Of a DNA stretch of 64,000 nucleotides, positions 28,927 through 37,858 are shown piece by piece. Each line of letters begins with the position of its first letter. The first letter of the stretch is position 1. Source of the DNA: Aliiruegeria sabulilitoris (GTDB taxonomy: Bacteria; Pseudomonadota; Alphaproteobacteria; Rhodobacterales; Rhodobacteraceae); assembly GCF_001558155.1 (NCBI RefSeq), contig NZ_LOAS01000015.1, positions 87,229-151,228 of the forward strand. Reading direction: 5' to 3'. The notes beneath the pieces are model-generated. The model was given only the letters and a program-made list of their open reading frames with translations, made no database searches and was not told where the DNA came from. Both the position numbers and the translations under genes were made by a program.

Positions 28927-29937
28927 TCAGCGTTCCTTCACATATGGCTGGCCACCCGCGCGCGGCGGGATCGCCTTGCCGACGAAACCGGCGAGGATGA
29001 CCACTGTCAGGATATAGGGCATACTGTCGAGCAGCTGCACCGGCATCTTGAACGGAAAGAGCGCTTCTACCACATCGGTGCGCAGCGCCAGCGCCTGAAG
29101 CAGGCCGAAAAGCATGCAGGCGCCGAGCGCGTGCCACGGACGCCATTTGGCAAAGATCAGTGCGGCGAGCGCGATATAGCCGCGCCCCGCCGTCATGTCC
29201 TTGACGAATCCGGCTTGCAGGCCCGTGGCGAGGTACGCCCCGGCCAGACCGCACAGGATGCCGACGATGCCGATGGCGGCATAGCGCAACCCGACGACCG
29301 AGATCCCGGCCGTATCGACCGCGGCGGGGTTCTCGCCCACCGCGCGCAGGCGCAGCCCGAAGCGGGTGCGGAACAGGATCCACCAGGTCGCCGGAACTGC
29401 GGCCAGCGCGATATAGACGAGGATCGAGTGGCCCGAGATCAGCTCGGAATAGAAGAGCTGCAACGGTCCGGCCTCGGCGAGCATCTGGCTCAGCGGCCGG
29501 CCCGCGGCCGCGGCATCCGTCGGGCCGATGGCAAAGGGCAGCTCGAGGCCTTCGAAACGCGCCCCGCCGATCAGCGAAGGCGTGCGGCCACCCTGGCTGA
29601 ACCAGCTTTGGGCGATCAGCACCGTCATGCCGGAGGCGAGGAAGTTGAGCGCCACACCCGAGATCAGTTGGTTGCCCCGGAAGGTGATCGAGGCGAGGCC
29701 GTGGATGAAGGCAAAGACCATCGAGGCCGCGATGCCGGCCAGAAGGCCCAGCCAGACCGATCCGGTGGTGTAGGCGAAAGCGGCCGAGAAGAAGGCCGAG
29801 ATCAGCATCTTGGCCTCAAGCCCGATATCGAAAATGCCTGAGCGTTCGGAGAAGAGACCGGCCAGACAGGCCAGCAATAGCGGCGTGGCCAGCCGGAGCG
29901 TGGAATCGAGCACCTGGATGAGAGTGGAGAAATCCAT
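28927..29937 (-). CDS. ABC transporter permease (BMP-type nucleoside importer, second permease)
   Basis: A 336-residue integral membrane protein with about nine TM helices. It belongs to the branched-chain/ribose-type permease fold. Typical motifs are ACLAGLFSERSGIFDIGLEAKML at the N-terminus and FRTRFGLRLRAVGENPAAVDTAGI in the cytoplasmic EAA-like loop. It lies 4 bp after the other permease gene, last of a four-gene run (substrate-binding, ATPase, permease, permease). BMP-type importers take up nucleosides (PnrA, BmpA, YufN systems). Confidence 0.93.
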   Translation of the reverse strand: MDFSTLIQVLDSTLRLATPLLLACLAGLFSERSGIFDIGLEAKMLISAFFSAAFAYTTGSVWLGLLAGIAASMVFAFIHGLASITFRGNQLISGVALNFLASGMTVLIAQSWFSQGGRTPSLIGGARFEGLELPFAIGPTDAAAAGRPLSQMLAEAGPLQLFYSELISGHSILVYIALAAVPATWWILFRTRFGLRLRAVGENPAAVDTAGISVVGLRYAAIGIVGILCGLAGAYLATGLQAGFVKDMTAGRGYIALAALIFAKWRPWHALGACMLFGLLQALALRTDVVEALFPFKMPVQLLDSMPYILTVVILAGFVGKAIPPRAGGQPYVKER

Positions 29938-29941
29938 CGTC

Positions 29942-31048
29942 TTATTCTCCCGCCGCCTGTTTGGACCGGCGTATCGCCAGGAATATTTTCTCGATCGGCA
30001 TGCGCACCATGTTGTCGAGCGCGCCGGTGAAGAGGATGACGAGCCCCTGGATCACCACGATCAACTCGCGCGGGATCGACATCCAGAGCGCCAACTCTGC
30101 CCCCCCTTGGTAGAGGAAGCCGAACAGGATCGCCGATATCAGGATGCCCAAGGGGTGGTTGCGCCCCATCAACGCCACGGCGATGCCGATGAAACCTGCC
30201 CCTTCGACCGAGTTGAGCACCAGCCGTTCTGCTTCGCCCATCACGTTATTGACGGCCATCATGCCCGCGAGCCCGCCCGAGATCAGCATCGCGATGACAA
30301 TGATCTTGGTCGGCGAGATACCGGCATAGACGGCGGCACTCTCGGATTTGCCATAGGCGCGCAGCTCGAATCCGAAGCGGGTGCGCCAGATCAGCAACCA
30401 GACCAGCAGGCAGGCGATCAGCGCAATGATGAAGGCGAGGTTGGCCGGGGCCGATTTGGAGAACGGAATGCCGACAATTGCGAGGATGTCATGCAGGGAA
30501 GGCAGGTTGCTTCCGTCCGGAAACTTGGCCGAGGCCGGGTCCATCGAGCCTGCGGGGCGCATCACGTTGACCAGCATGTAGTTCAGTACGGCGGCGCCGA
30601 TGAAGTTGAACATGATGGTTGTGATGACGATATGGCTGCCGCGTTTCGCCGCGAGCCATGCCGGCAGAAAGGCCCAGGCCGCCCCGAAGAGCGCGCCGCC
30701 GACCATCGCGGCCGGCAAGGCAAGCGTCCAGTGCGGCCAGGGCAGCATCAGGCAGACCAAGGCCACACCCAGGCCGCCCAGCGTCGCCTGTCCCTCGGCA
30801 CCGATATTGAACATCGAGGCATGCGAGGCGACGGCGAAGGCCAGCCCGGTAAAGATGAAATTGGTGGCGTAAAAGAGCGTGTAGCCCCAGCCATAGGTGG
30901 AGCCGAAGGAGCCCTGCACCATCAGTTTCAGCGCCGCCCAGGGGTCTTCACCGATCCCCAGGATCACCAGCGCCGAGATCACCATTGCCAGAAGCAGTGA
31001 GACCACTGGCACAAGGACCACGTCGGCCCATTTCGGCATCACGTCCAT
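29942..31048 (-). CDS. ABC transporter permease (BMP-type nucleoside importer, first permease)
   Basis: A 368-residue permease with about nine TM helices. The start ATG at 31048 overlaps the ATPase stop by one base (TGATG). The EAA-like loop is in TRFGFELRAYGKSESAAVYAGI near residues 215-240. An N-terminal stretch, VVSLLLAMVISALVILGIGEDPWAALKLMV, and the SFGSTYGWGYTLFYATNFIFTGL region match the YufP-type subunit. It forms a heterodimer with the other permease. Confidence 0.93.
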   Translation of the reverse strand: MDVMPKWADVVLVPVVSLLLAMVISALVILGIGEDPWAALKLMVQGSFGSTYGWGYTLFYATNFIFTGLAFAVASHASMFNIGAEGQATLGGLGVALVCLMLPWPHWTLALPAAMVGGALFGAAWAFLPAWLAAKRGSHIVITTIMFNFIGAAVLNYMLVNVMRPAGSMDPASAKFPDGSNLPSLHDILAIVGIPFSKSAPANLAFIIALIACLLVWLLIWRTRFGFELRAYGKSESAAVYAGISPTKIIVIAMLISGGLAGMMAVNNVMGEAERLVLNSVEGAGFIGIAVALMGRNHPLGILISAILFGFLYQGGAELALWMSIPRELIVVIQGLVILFTGALDNMVRMPIEKIFLAIRRSKQAAGE

Positions 31049-32628
31049 CAGGTGCTCCCCCCGTTCGTCACGCCAGCCATCAGCAGGCCCAGCTCGCCTT
31101 CATTCGTTTCGCCCGGAAGGCGTTCGCCCATAATCTGGCCGTCGAACATCACCGCGATGCGGTCGGAAAGGCCCATGATCTCGTCCAACTCGACCGAGAC
31201 CAGCAGGATCGCCTTGCCCGCGTCGCGCAGGTTGATGATCTGCTGGTGGATGAACTCGATGGCGCCGATATCGACACCGCGCGTCGGTTGTCCGACCAGC
31301 AGCAGGTCCGGGTTGCGCTCGATCTCGCGGGCGAGCACGATTTTCTGCTGGTTGCCGCCCGAGAAGCTCTTGGCGGCAAGCTGCGGGTTCGGCGGGCGCA
31401 CGTCGAAGCGCTCCATCTTGCCCTCTGTCTCGGCCTTGATGCCGGCATTGTCCATCAGCCAGCCCTTGTTCAGCGCCGGATCCCATTGGTAGCCGAAGAC
31501 CATGTTCTCCCAGGCGGCGAAATCCATGATCAAACCGGCGCGCTGGCGGTCTTCGGGGACATGGGCGATGCTGCGTTCACGCCGGGAGCGACCGTCGGAA
31601 TACTTTCCGGTCAGGTCGATCTCCTGGCCGTTGATCTGCACCGAGCCGGTGGCGCGCGTGATGCCGCCCAGCACGTTCAGAAGCTCGGACTGGCCATTGC
31701 CGGCCACGCCCGCGATGCCGAGGATCTCGCCCGCCCGCACTTCGAGGCTGACGCCCTTGAGACGTTGCACCTTGTCTTCGTCCACGACACGGAGGTCTTC
31801 GACCTTGAGCACGGTCGCGCCGGGCTGGGCGGGCTTCTTGTCCACCCGCAGCAGCACCTTGCGGCCTACCATCAGCTCGGCCAGCTCCTCGGGCGAGGTC
31901 TCGGCGGTCTTGACGGTGGCGGTCATCTGGCCGCGCCGCATCACGGAGACCGTGTCGGTCACATCCATGATCTCGCGCAGCTTGTGGGTGATCAGGATGA
32001 TCGTCTTGCCTTCGTCGCGCAGGCCGCGAAGGATGCGGAACAGGTGGTCCGCCTCGGCGGGCGTCAGCACCCCTGTCGGCTCGTCGAGAATCAGGATCTC
32101 CGCATTGCGGTAGAGCGACTTGAGGATCTCCACCCGCTGTTGCTGGCCCACGCCGATCTCCTCGATCACGGCGTCGGGGTCCACGTTCATCTCGTATTCT
32201 TCGGCGATCTCGGTCAGGTGCTTGCGCGCGTTCGACATGGTCGTGCGCAGGAGAGCGCCTTCCTCGGCGCCCAGCACGACGTTTTCGAGAACGGTGAAGT
32301 TCTCCACCAGTTTGAAATGCTGGAAAACCATGCCGATGCCGGCGGCAATGGCGGCCTGGCTGTCGGGAATCTGGGTGACCTGTCCGTTGATCAGGATCTC
32401 GCCGCGATCGGCCTTGTAGAAGCCGTAGAGGATCGACATGAGCGTCGATTTGCCCGCGCCATTCTCGCCGATAATGCCATGGATCGCGCCCTTGGCGACG
32501 GATAAGGAGATATCCTTGTTCGCCTGGACCGGGCCGAAAGCCTTTGAAATCCCGCGCAATTCGATGGCCGGCGGTGCATTCGGGGCCGCTCCGGGCGGCT
32601 GTCCGGACGTGTCGGCAAGATCCTTCAT
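31048..32628 (-). CDS. ABC transporter ATP-binding protein with two nucleotide-binding domains (BMP-type importer)
   Basis: 526 residues from ATG 32628 (MKDLADTSGQPPGA), preceded by AGGGGATG on the minus strand. The longer 32676 reading is not supported. It contains two fused NBDs, like MglA/RbsA. The first is canonical (IGENGAGKSTLMSILYG, signature VGQQQRVEILK, Walker B EILILDEPTGVL). The second has the degenerate P-loop AGVAGNGQSELL and signature FSGGNQQKIVLARE. It powers the two permeases. A stem-loop lies in the gap after the substrate-binding gene. Confidence 0.93.
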   Translation of the reverse strand: MKDLADTSGQPPGAAPNAPPAIELRGISKAFGPVQANKDISLSVAKGAIHGIIGENGAGKSTLMSILYGFYKADRGEILINGQVTQIPDSQAAIAAGIGMVFQHFKLVENFTVLENVVLGAEEGALLRTTMSNARKHLTEIAEEYEMNVDPDAVIEEIGVGQQQRVEILKSLYRNAEILILDEPTGVLTPAEADHLFRILRGLRDEGKTIILITHKLREIMDVTDTVSVMRRGQMTATVKTAETSPEELAELMVGRKVLLRVDKKPAQPGATVLKVEDLRVVDEDKVQRLKGVSLEVRAGEILGIAGVAGNGQSELLNVLGGITRATGSVQINGQEIDLTGKYSDGRSRRERSIAHVPEDRQRAGLIMDFAAWENMVFGYQWDPALNKGWLMDNAGIKAETEGKMERFDVRPPNPQLAAKSFSGGNQQKIVLAREIERNPDLLLVGQPTRGVDIGAIEFIHQQIINLRDAGKAILLVSVELDEIMGLSDRIAVMFDGQIMGERLPGETNEGELGLLMAGVTNGGST

Positions 32629-32653
32629 CGAGCATCCCCTGTCTTGTGACGGA

Positions 32654-32686
32654 AAGGGCCGCGCGGCGTCACGCAACGCGGCCCTT
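32654..32686 (-). terminator. Intra-operon stem-loop (attenuator or mRNA stabiliser)
   Basis: A 10-bp perfect stem, AAGGGCCGCG (32654-32663) with CGCGGCCCTT (32677-32686), with a 13-base loop. It lies between the substrate-binding gene and the ATPase gene. On the minus strand it ends in CCCTTTCC, a weak U-tract. Such hairpins usually make binding-protein mRNA more abundant than transporter mRNA. Confidence 0.6.
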
Positions 32687-32712
32687 CCTGCTGTTTCACG
32701 ATCCGTCCCGGA

Positions 32713-33708
32713 TCAGAACTCGAGCGCCGGGCAGGTGTTGTCGGCCATGTAGTCATGCACTGACAGCTCGCCCGAGGAGATCTTCTCGGCGGCCATGTCG
32801 GCGGCTGACTTCCAGTTGGCGTCGACGATGTCGGCATTGTTCTCGTCCATCGCGAAGCCCACGCCCTCGTTGGAAACGCCCATCACCACGATGCCGGTCT
32901 CGAAGCCGGGGCCGTCATCGAAGGCCTTCTCGACCGCGTTGTCGACGCGCTTGACCATGGAGGTCAGCACCTTGCCCGGGTGCAGGTGGTTCTGGTTGCT
33001 GTCCACGCCGATCGACAGGATGCCTTCGTCGGCAGCGGCTTGCAGCACGCCCACACCGGTACCACCGGCAGCGGCGAAGACCACGTCAGCGCCCTGCGAT
33101 ACCTGCGCCTTGGTCAACTCGGAGCCCTTCACCGGGTCGTTCCAAGCGGCGGGCGTGGTGCCGGTCATGTTGGAGATGATCTTGGCATCCGGGTTCACCG
33201 ACTTGACGCCCTCGGCATAGCCACAGGCGAATTTGCGGATCAGCGGAATGTCCATGCCGCCGATGAAGCCGACCGTGCCGGACTTGGAGGCATTGGCGGC
33301 CAGCATGCCGACAAGATAGGAGCCCTCATGCTCGGAGAAGACCACCGAGCGCACGTTCGGCTGGTCCACCACCATGTCGATGATGGCGAAGGAGGTGTCG
33401 GGGTAGTCCGGGGCAACTTCGGCGAGGACATTGCCGAAGGCGAAGCCGGTCATGACCACCGGGTTGGAGCCCGACTCGGCCAGACGGCGCAGCGCTTGCT
33501 CCCGCTGGGCTTCGGACTGCATTTCGATTTCGCGGAAGGTTCCGCCGGTCTTGTCCGCCCAACGCTTGGCGCCGGTATAGGCGGATTCGTTGAACGACTT
33601 GTCGAACTTGCCGCCTAGGTCGAAAATGATTGCCGGTTCGGCCGAGGCGATGCCGGCCGTAAGGGCCAGGGCGGCAGCCGCGCCGAGGATGCTCCGCATA
33701 ATTGTCAT
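32713..33708 (-). CDS. BMP family ABC transporter substrate-binding protein (PnrA/BmpA-like)
   Basis: 331 residues from ATG 33708, with GGGAGAG five bases upstream on the minus strand. The signal peptide IMRSILGAAAALALTAGIASAE lacks a Cys lipobox, so this is a free periplasmic protein rather than a lipoprotein. The family signature IIFDLGGKFDKSFNESAYTGAKRW follows at once, and VIFAAAGGTGVGVLQAA is the hinge-region match. PnrA homologues bind purine nucleosides. The ligand here is inferred. First gene of the importer operon. Confidence 0.93.
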   Translation of the reverse strand: MTIMRSILGAAAALALTAGIASAEPAIIFDLGGKFDKSFNESAYTGAKRWADKTGGTFREIEMQSEAQREQALRRLAESGSNPVVMTGFAFGNVLAEVAPDYPDTSFAIIDMVVDQPNVRSVVFSEHEGSYLVGMLAANASKSGTVGFIGGMDIPLIRKFACGYAEGVKSVNPDAKIISNMTGTTPAAWNDPVKGSELTKAQVSQGADVVFAAAGGTGVGVLQAAADEGILSIGVDSNQNHLHPGKVLTSMVKRVDNAVEKAFDDGPGFETGIVVMGVSNEGVGFAMDENNADIVDANWKSAADMAAEKISSGELSVHDYMADNTCPALEF

Positions 33709-33799
33709 GAATACTCTCCCGGTTGGGTTTGTTTTGGGCAGCGGGCCGAGGACGGCCCGGATCGTCGGAACGATCGGATCTCGTGTCGGATCACCCGGG

Positions 33800-33829
33800 A
33801 ATAAGGCCGCAGCCATGCAAGGGGGTCAA
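33800..33829 (-). promoter_or_regulatory. Candidate promoter of the BMP importer operon
   Basis: On the minus strand, TTGACC (33829-33824) and CTTATT (33805-33800) are separated by 18 bases. This is a reasonable sigma-70 match, about 90 bp upstream of the substrate-binding gene. The leader between them holds small G+C-rich hairpins, including GGGCCG-TCCT-CGGCCC. The rest of the 247-bp gap to rimI shows nothing else I can name. Confidence 0.4.
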
Positions 33830-33955
33830 CCGGTTTTTACATGTGGCGCACGCGCATTTCGGCGCGGCACGCGGTTCGGAGGCTTTGGTTTTCAAGGTGA
33901 CCTCTCGAAGGGAGCCGGACATGTCACACTGTGACGTTGCGGAACCGAGGCGGTC

Positions 33956-34387
33956 TCAGGCCGGTGATGCGTCAAGGCGGCGGCTATAGACGATCGCGTC
34001 GATCCGCTCTCCCGTCGGGGCGCGGTAGTACTCCTTGCGCCGCCCGACCTGCGTGTAGCCGAAGCTTTCGTAAAGAGCGCGCGCGGCTTTGTTCTCGGCG
34101 CTGACTTCAAGAAAACTGGTCTTCGCGCCACGAATGCGGGCTTCGTCTTCGTAAGCAAGCAGGAGTTGCCGGCCATGACCTACGCGTTGTCGCGCCGGGG
34201 TCACGGCGATGGTCAGCAATTCGGCCTCGTCCAGCATTATCCGCCCGAGCGCGAAGCCCGCGTCGCGGACGCACAGGTAAACGCCGGGCGATTGCTGGAA
34301 GGTTGCGAATTCGTCCTCGGACCATGGGCGCGGCGTGTCGAAGCAGAGCGCGTGAAGCGCGGCAAGCGCGGCCGGGGTCGGGGTCAT
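33956..34387 (-). CDS. rimI: Ribosomal protein alanine N-acetyltransferase RimI
   Basis: A 143-residue GNAT acetyltransferase. The acetyl-CoA-binding loop is RQRVGHGRQLLLAYEDEA at about residues 65-82, and the family's FLEVSAENKAARALYESFGY motif is at about 92-111. RimI acetylates the N-terminus of ribosomal protein S18 (and is often paired with tsaB, as here). The start overlaps the tsaB stop by four bases (ATGA), so translation is coupled. Confidence 0.92.
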   Translation of the reverse strand: MTPTPAALAALHALCFDTPRPWSEDEFATFQQSPGVYLCVRDAGFALGRIMLDEAELLTIAVTPARQRVGHGRQLLLAYEDEARIRGAKTSFLEVSAENKAARALYESFGYTQVGRRKEYYRAPTGERIDAIVYSRRLDASPA

Positions 34388-35058
34388 GGCAGGATCACCG
34401 GGGGCGGGTCCGAGGGGGGGACGGCATCGGCCGCGCGCACGTAGAGCGGCGCGGGCCGTTCGGCTGGCATGCCCTCCTCCAGAAGGCGCCTCCGGGCGAT
34501 TCGGGCGATCCGTTCGGGGATATCTTCCAGAACGGCCGGAATGGCGGAGCCTGCCGTCTGCGCGGAAATCTCCTCTGCGAGATGTCCGATGATGGTGGTG
34601 CTGCCGGTTGTGCCGAGATCGTTCGGCAGTTCCGAGAGCGCAGCGAGGCGCGGTTTTCCTGCGGGTCTGCCATAGCGGAAAAGCTGCAGATAGACCTGTT
34701 CACGCGGGGCGGGCAGGCAGACCAGAAGCTCTTGGGCTGTGTTGCCATGCGCCATGATCTCGAAATTCGACACGCCCACGGCGGGAATTCCGAGTGCCAG
34801 CGCCAAGCCCCGCGCCGCTGATACCGAAATACGGATGCCGGTGAAATTGCCGGGCCCGATACCGACCGCAAGCGCGTCCAGATCGGACCACGCGAGACCG
34901 CGCCCCGCCAGCGTCTCTTCCAGAAGCGGCATCAGCGCTTCGGCCTGTCCGCGTTTCATCTCCATGACGCGCGCGCCATGAAGTTCGTCGCCTTGAAGCA
35001 GCGCGGTGGCGCAATGCGGGCCGGATGTGTCGAAGGCGAGGATGTTGGCAAATGTCAT
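34384..35058 (-). CDS. tsaB: tRNA threonylcarbamoyladenosine biosynthesis protein TsaB
   Basis: A 224-residue ASKHA-fold protein. N-terminal ILAFDTSGPHCATALL is the ATP-binding phosphate-1-type loop, and VGIGPGNFTGIRISVSAARGLALAL is the family signature at about residues 65-89. TsaB is the scaffold of the TsaBDE complex that makes t6A at position 37 of ANN-decoding tRNAs. It forms an overlapping pair with rimI. The tsaD and tsaE genes are not in the window. Confidence 0.93.
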   Translation of the reverse strand: MTFANILAFDTSGPHCATALLQGDELHGARVMEMKRGQAEALMPLLEETLAGRGLAWSDLDALAVGIGPGNFTGIRISVSAARGLALALGIPAVGVSNFEIMAHGNTAQELLVCLPAPREQVYLQLFRYGRPAGKPRLAALSELPNDLGTTGSTTIIGHLAEEISAQTAGSAIPAVLEDIPERIARIARRRLLEEGMPAERPAPLYVRAADAVPPSDPPPVILP

Positions 35059-35110
35059 TCAGCGGGCTTTCACCGGGATACTATGGCTTCGAGCGCGCGG
35101 TTTCAAAGGC

Positions 35111-35139
35111 AAAAGGCGCTGCCTCGCATGTGCAGCGCC
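35111..35139 (-). terminator. Rho-independent terminator after the NifU-type gene
   Basis: Read on the minus strand, GGCGCTGC (35139-35132) pairs with GCAGCGCC (35122-35115) and is followed by TTTT. It is 66 bp past the NifU-type gene stop, in the 146-bp gap before tsaB. This makes tsaB-rimI a separate transcription unit. Confidence 0.8.
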
Positions 35140-35204
35140 CGGTTATTCGATCGCCTTCGGTCACAGACGAACCGTCCCCGTGCAATGCCTGTGCGTTGCG
35201 CCCG

Positions 35205-35771
35205 TCAGACGGCGACGGGGCGAACCTCGAGCACTTCCGGGATGTAGTGGCGCAGCAGGTTCTCGATGCCCATCTTGAGCGTCAGCGTCGAGGAGGGGCA
35301 GCCCGCGCAGGCACCCTGCATGTGCAGGTAGACCACGCCACGGTCGAAACCGTGGAAGGTGATGTCGCCGCCATCCTGGGCCACTGCAGGGCGAACACGG
35401 GTGTCGAGCAGTTCCTTGATCTGGTTGACGATCTCGGAATCCTCGCCCTCGTGCTCGGCATGACCGCCCGTGGCGGGAGCGCCATCATCGGCAACCGCCG
35501 GCTGCCCGGACTGGAAATGTTCCATGATCGCGCCGAGGATCGCCGGCTTCACATGTTCCCACTCCACCGTTTCGGCCTTGGTCACGGTGACGAAATCATT
35601 GCCGAAAAACACGCCCGTCACGCCGGTCACGGCAAAGACACGGGACGCCAATGGCGAACGCTCGGCCGCGGTGGCGTTCGGGAAATCGGCGGTGCCGGTT
35701 TCCAGCACGGTCTGGCCGGGAAGGAATTTAAGGGTCGCCGGGTTCGGCGTGGATTCTGTCTGAATGAACAT
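35205..35771 (-). CDS. nfuA: NifU-type Fe-S cluster carrier protein (NfuA-like)
   Basis: A 188-residue protein with an N-terminal Nfu-N domain (MFIQTESTPNPATLKFLPG, VFAVTGVTGVFFGNDFVTVTK) and a C-terminal NifU domain. The cluster-binding motif CAGCPSS is in MQGACAGCPSSTLTLKMGIE near 155. The linker is acidic and Gly/His/Glu-rich (about 95-110). It accepts a [4Fe-4S] cluster and passes it to target enzymes. It is transcribed alone and ends at the terminator at 35111. The domain order is the mitochondrial NFU1 type, not E. coli NfuA, so the symbol is functional shorthand. Confidence 0.92.
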   Translation of the reverse strand: MFIQTESTPNPATLKFLPGQTVLETGTADFPNATAAERSPLASRVFAVTGVTGVFFGNDFVTVTKAETVEWEHVKPAILGAIMEHFQSGQPAVADDGAPATGGHAEHEGEDSEIVNQIKELLDTRVRPAVAQDGGDITFHGFDRGVVYLHMQGACAGCPSSTLTLKMGIENLLRHYIPEVLEVRPVAV

Positions 35772-35871
35772 GGGGCATGCCTCTTTGGCGGGATGGTCGG
35801 TATATGCGCTTTAAGGGCGCGCGTGTCAATGAGTTGGAATCGTTCTAAACTGGGGCGAGAGTCGCTGCGCC

Positions 35872-36327
35872 TCAGGTGATCGCGTCCAGTTGCTCCTTGG
35901 ACAAGCTGCCCGGCACGATGGTGACGGGGACGGGCAGCGCGCCCGAATTCTTGGTCAATTGAGTGACCAGAGGGCCGGGGCCGCCCTTGCCAGTGGACGC
36001 ACCCAATACCAGAACGCCAATATCGGGATCCTGACGGATCTGGGACAGCAATTCCGGAACCGGCTCACCCTCCCGGATCACCAGGTGCGGGTCCACCCCC
36101 TGCCGGTCGCGCATCCACTTGGCGAAAACCTCGAAATGCGCCTCGATCCGTTCGCGGGCCTCCGCGCGCATGATGTCGCCAACCCCGATCCAATGGTTGA
36201 ATTCTTCGGGCGGGATGATCGACAGGATCTCGACGCCGCCGCCGGTATTGGCCGCGCGCATCGCCGCGTACCGCATGGCGTTCAGGCATTCGCGACTGTC
36301 ATCCAGCACCACAAGGAACTTGCGCAT
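35872..36327 (-). CDS. Universal stress protein family
   Basis: A 151-residue UspA-fold protein. MRKFLVVLDDSRECLNAMRYA at the N-terminus is the first beta-alpha unit. The C-terminal nucleotide-loop segment is VLVLGASTGKGGPGPLVTQL, a variant of the usual Gx2Gx9G(S/T) pattern, so ATP binding is plausible but not certain. No clear partner. The gene lies alone between the NifU-type gene and the aminotransferase. Confidence 0.85.
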   Translation of the reverse strand: MRKFLVVLDDSRECLNAMRYAAMRAANTGGGVEILSIIPPEEFNHWIGVGDIMRAEARERIEAHFEVFAKWMRDRQGVDPHLVIREGEPVPELLSQIRQDPDIGVLVLGASTGKGGPGPLVTQLTKNSGALPVPVTIVPGSLSKEQLDAIT

Positions 36328-36437
36328 TAGGTCTCCTCCTTAGCGCCGAAAGCGCATCGGCCCCGTCCCGGCAATTTGCCCGCGCCCGACGCGCAGGGCA
36401 AGCAGAACCGGCAGGGCGGTTGGCTGGCCGGGAGCGG

Positions 36438-37301
36438 TCACTTTGCGGACAGGGCCCAATCCCAGTAGAGTTCCCGCGCACGGCGGGTGACGGGACCTTC
36501 CTGATACGTCACTTCGTCAAAGGCGGTCACCGGGGTGATCTTGCTCATGTTGCCGCTCAGGAAAACCTCGTCGGCATTTTCGAAATCCTCGAAGCTCAGG
36601 ACCGTCTCGACCACCTCGACGCCGTCCGCGCGCAGGTTCGCGATATGCCGCGACCGGGTGATGCCCGCGAGAAAGGTGCCATTGGCGATGGGGGTGAAGG
36701 CGACGCCGTCCTTGACCATGAAGGCGTTCGCCGTGGCGGATTCGGCGACATTGCCCATCGCATCGGCCACCAGCGCGTTGCCGAACCCTTGGGCGAGCGC
36801 CTCGGCCAGCATCCGCGCGTTGTTGGGGTAAAGGCAGCCTGCCTTGGCATTGCAGACCGAGGAATCCAGCGTCGGGCGGCGGAAACGGGTGCGGGTGAGG
36901 GTGGTCGAGGCCGTCGGCGGGGCCATGGGGATTTCTTCGAGGCAGATCGCAAAGCCGGTGACGCCCTGTTTCGGCATGACGCCGGTGGCGCCGCCATCGA
37001 TGCCCCAATACATCGGCCGGATATAGACGGCCTGCTCCCGGGAATAGGCCTTGAGCCCCTCGCGCACGATCTCGACCATGTCTTCGGCGGAGACGGTCGG
37101 CGTGATCATCAGCGCTTCGGCGGAGCGGTTGATGCGGGCGCAATGGGCCTCCAGATCGGGCGTGACGCCCTCGAAATATCGCGCGCCGTCAAAAACGGAT
37201 GTGCCCAGCCATGAGCCATGATCGGCCGCGCGCATCACGGGGATGTCGCCGACATGCCAGCTGCCTTCGAAATATGTCCGGATATTCGTACCGACCGCCA
37301 T
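36438..37301 (-). CDS. ilvE: Branched-chain amino-acid aminotransferase-like protein (PLP fold IV)
   Basis: A 287-residue fold-type IV aminotransferase. The PLP-Lys region is CNAKAGCLYPNNARMLAEA near residues 155-173. The signature VADAMGNVAESATANAFMVKDG follows, with the Glu of NVAESATANA. The N-terminal FDGARYFEGVTPDLEAHCAR matches BCAT. D-amino acid or aminodeoxychorismate lyase activity is possible in this fold, but the Pro-Asn-Asn segment and length favour a branched-chain aminotransferase. It reads away from the low-G+C patch that follows. Confidence 0.85.
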   Translation of the reverse strand: MAVGTNIRTYFEGSWHVGDIPVMRAADHGSWLGTSVFDGARYFEGVTPDLEAHCARINRSAEALMITPTVSAEDMVEIVREGLKAYSREQAVYIRPMYWGIDGGATGVMPKQGVTGFAICLEEIPMAPPTASTTLTRTRFRRPTLDSSVCNAKAGCLYPNNARMLAEALAQGFGNALVADAMGNVAESATANAFMVKDGVAFTPIANGTFLAGITRSRHIANLRADGVEVVETVLSFEDFENADEVFLSGNMSKITPVTAFDEVTYQEGPVTRRARELYWDWALSAK

Positions 37302-37753
37302 CTGGGGATTCCTTCTAACTCAGCCGGCGCGAGACTAGGAGGCTCGGTCGGAAGGGTCCAGCCCCGCCGGGTGCGGCATCGCCTCCGGCCCCGAGGGCGA
37401 TTCCGGAGGTGATCCAATGGCTCCAGTGGCCATAGACAGGAGCCGAGCTTCTCTGTGTGCGAAGGGAAGCGCCGGAGAGGCGAGAAGGGGACTGATCTGG
37501 CCAGGCCTGGGACCGTGCGTCTTCCCGCAGGTGTCGGATGCCCGCGGATGTATGAGAACACGTCGACATGTTGCAACCATCCACAGAAGTCACCTTGCGT
37601 GCAGATGGAAACGTCAGCCTTGCAGCGAAACAGAGCGCGGCCTGACATGGAGAAGAACACAGGTAACGCAGCTCTGGCTGACCCCATGTGGATTGGTGCA
37701 ATGTGGGTTCATCCCGCGGGCATGCCGATTTTTCGAAGATCCCAACGATCTCA
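37302..37753. other. Non-coding, lower-G+C stretch after the aminotransferase
   Basis: No credible gene in these roughly 450 bases. Overlapping open frames on both strands lack homologous-looking sequence and are scattered over several frames. Two of the 60-base rows counted by eye here (37561 and 37621) are 53% and 58% G+C, clearly below the surrounding genes. It leads into the palindrome and OsmC gene that follow and may be imported DNA. Confidence 0.4.
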
Positions 37754-37779
37754 CCGGATGACCGAATTCGGTCATCCGG
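37754..37779. promoter_or_regulatory. Perfect 26-bp palindrome upstream of the OsmC gene
   Basis: The arm CCGGATGACCGAA is followed directly by its exact reverse complement, with no spacer. It lies 80 bp before the OsmC-family start codon. The size suits a dimeric or tetrameric repressor operator, perhaps a redox or stress regulator. A structural or terminator role is the alternative. No -10/-35 pair next to it is clear enough to call. Confidence 0.55.
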
Positions 37780-37858
37780 CAAAGACACCCGCTTGGGAAA
37801 CAGGAATGTGCTAGTGTAAGCCCGCGAGATGTCGATTTGGTCAGGATGGAAATCGCCA

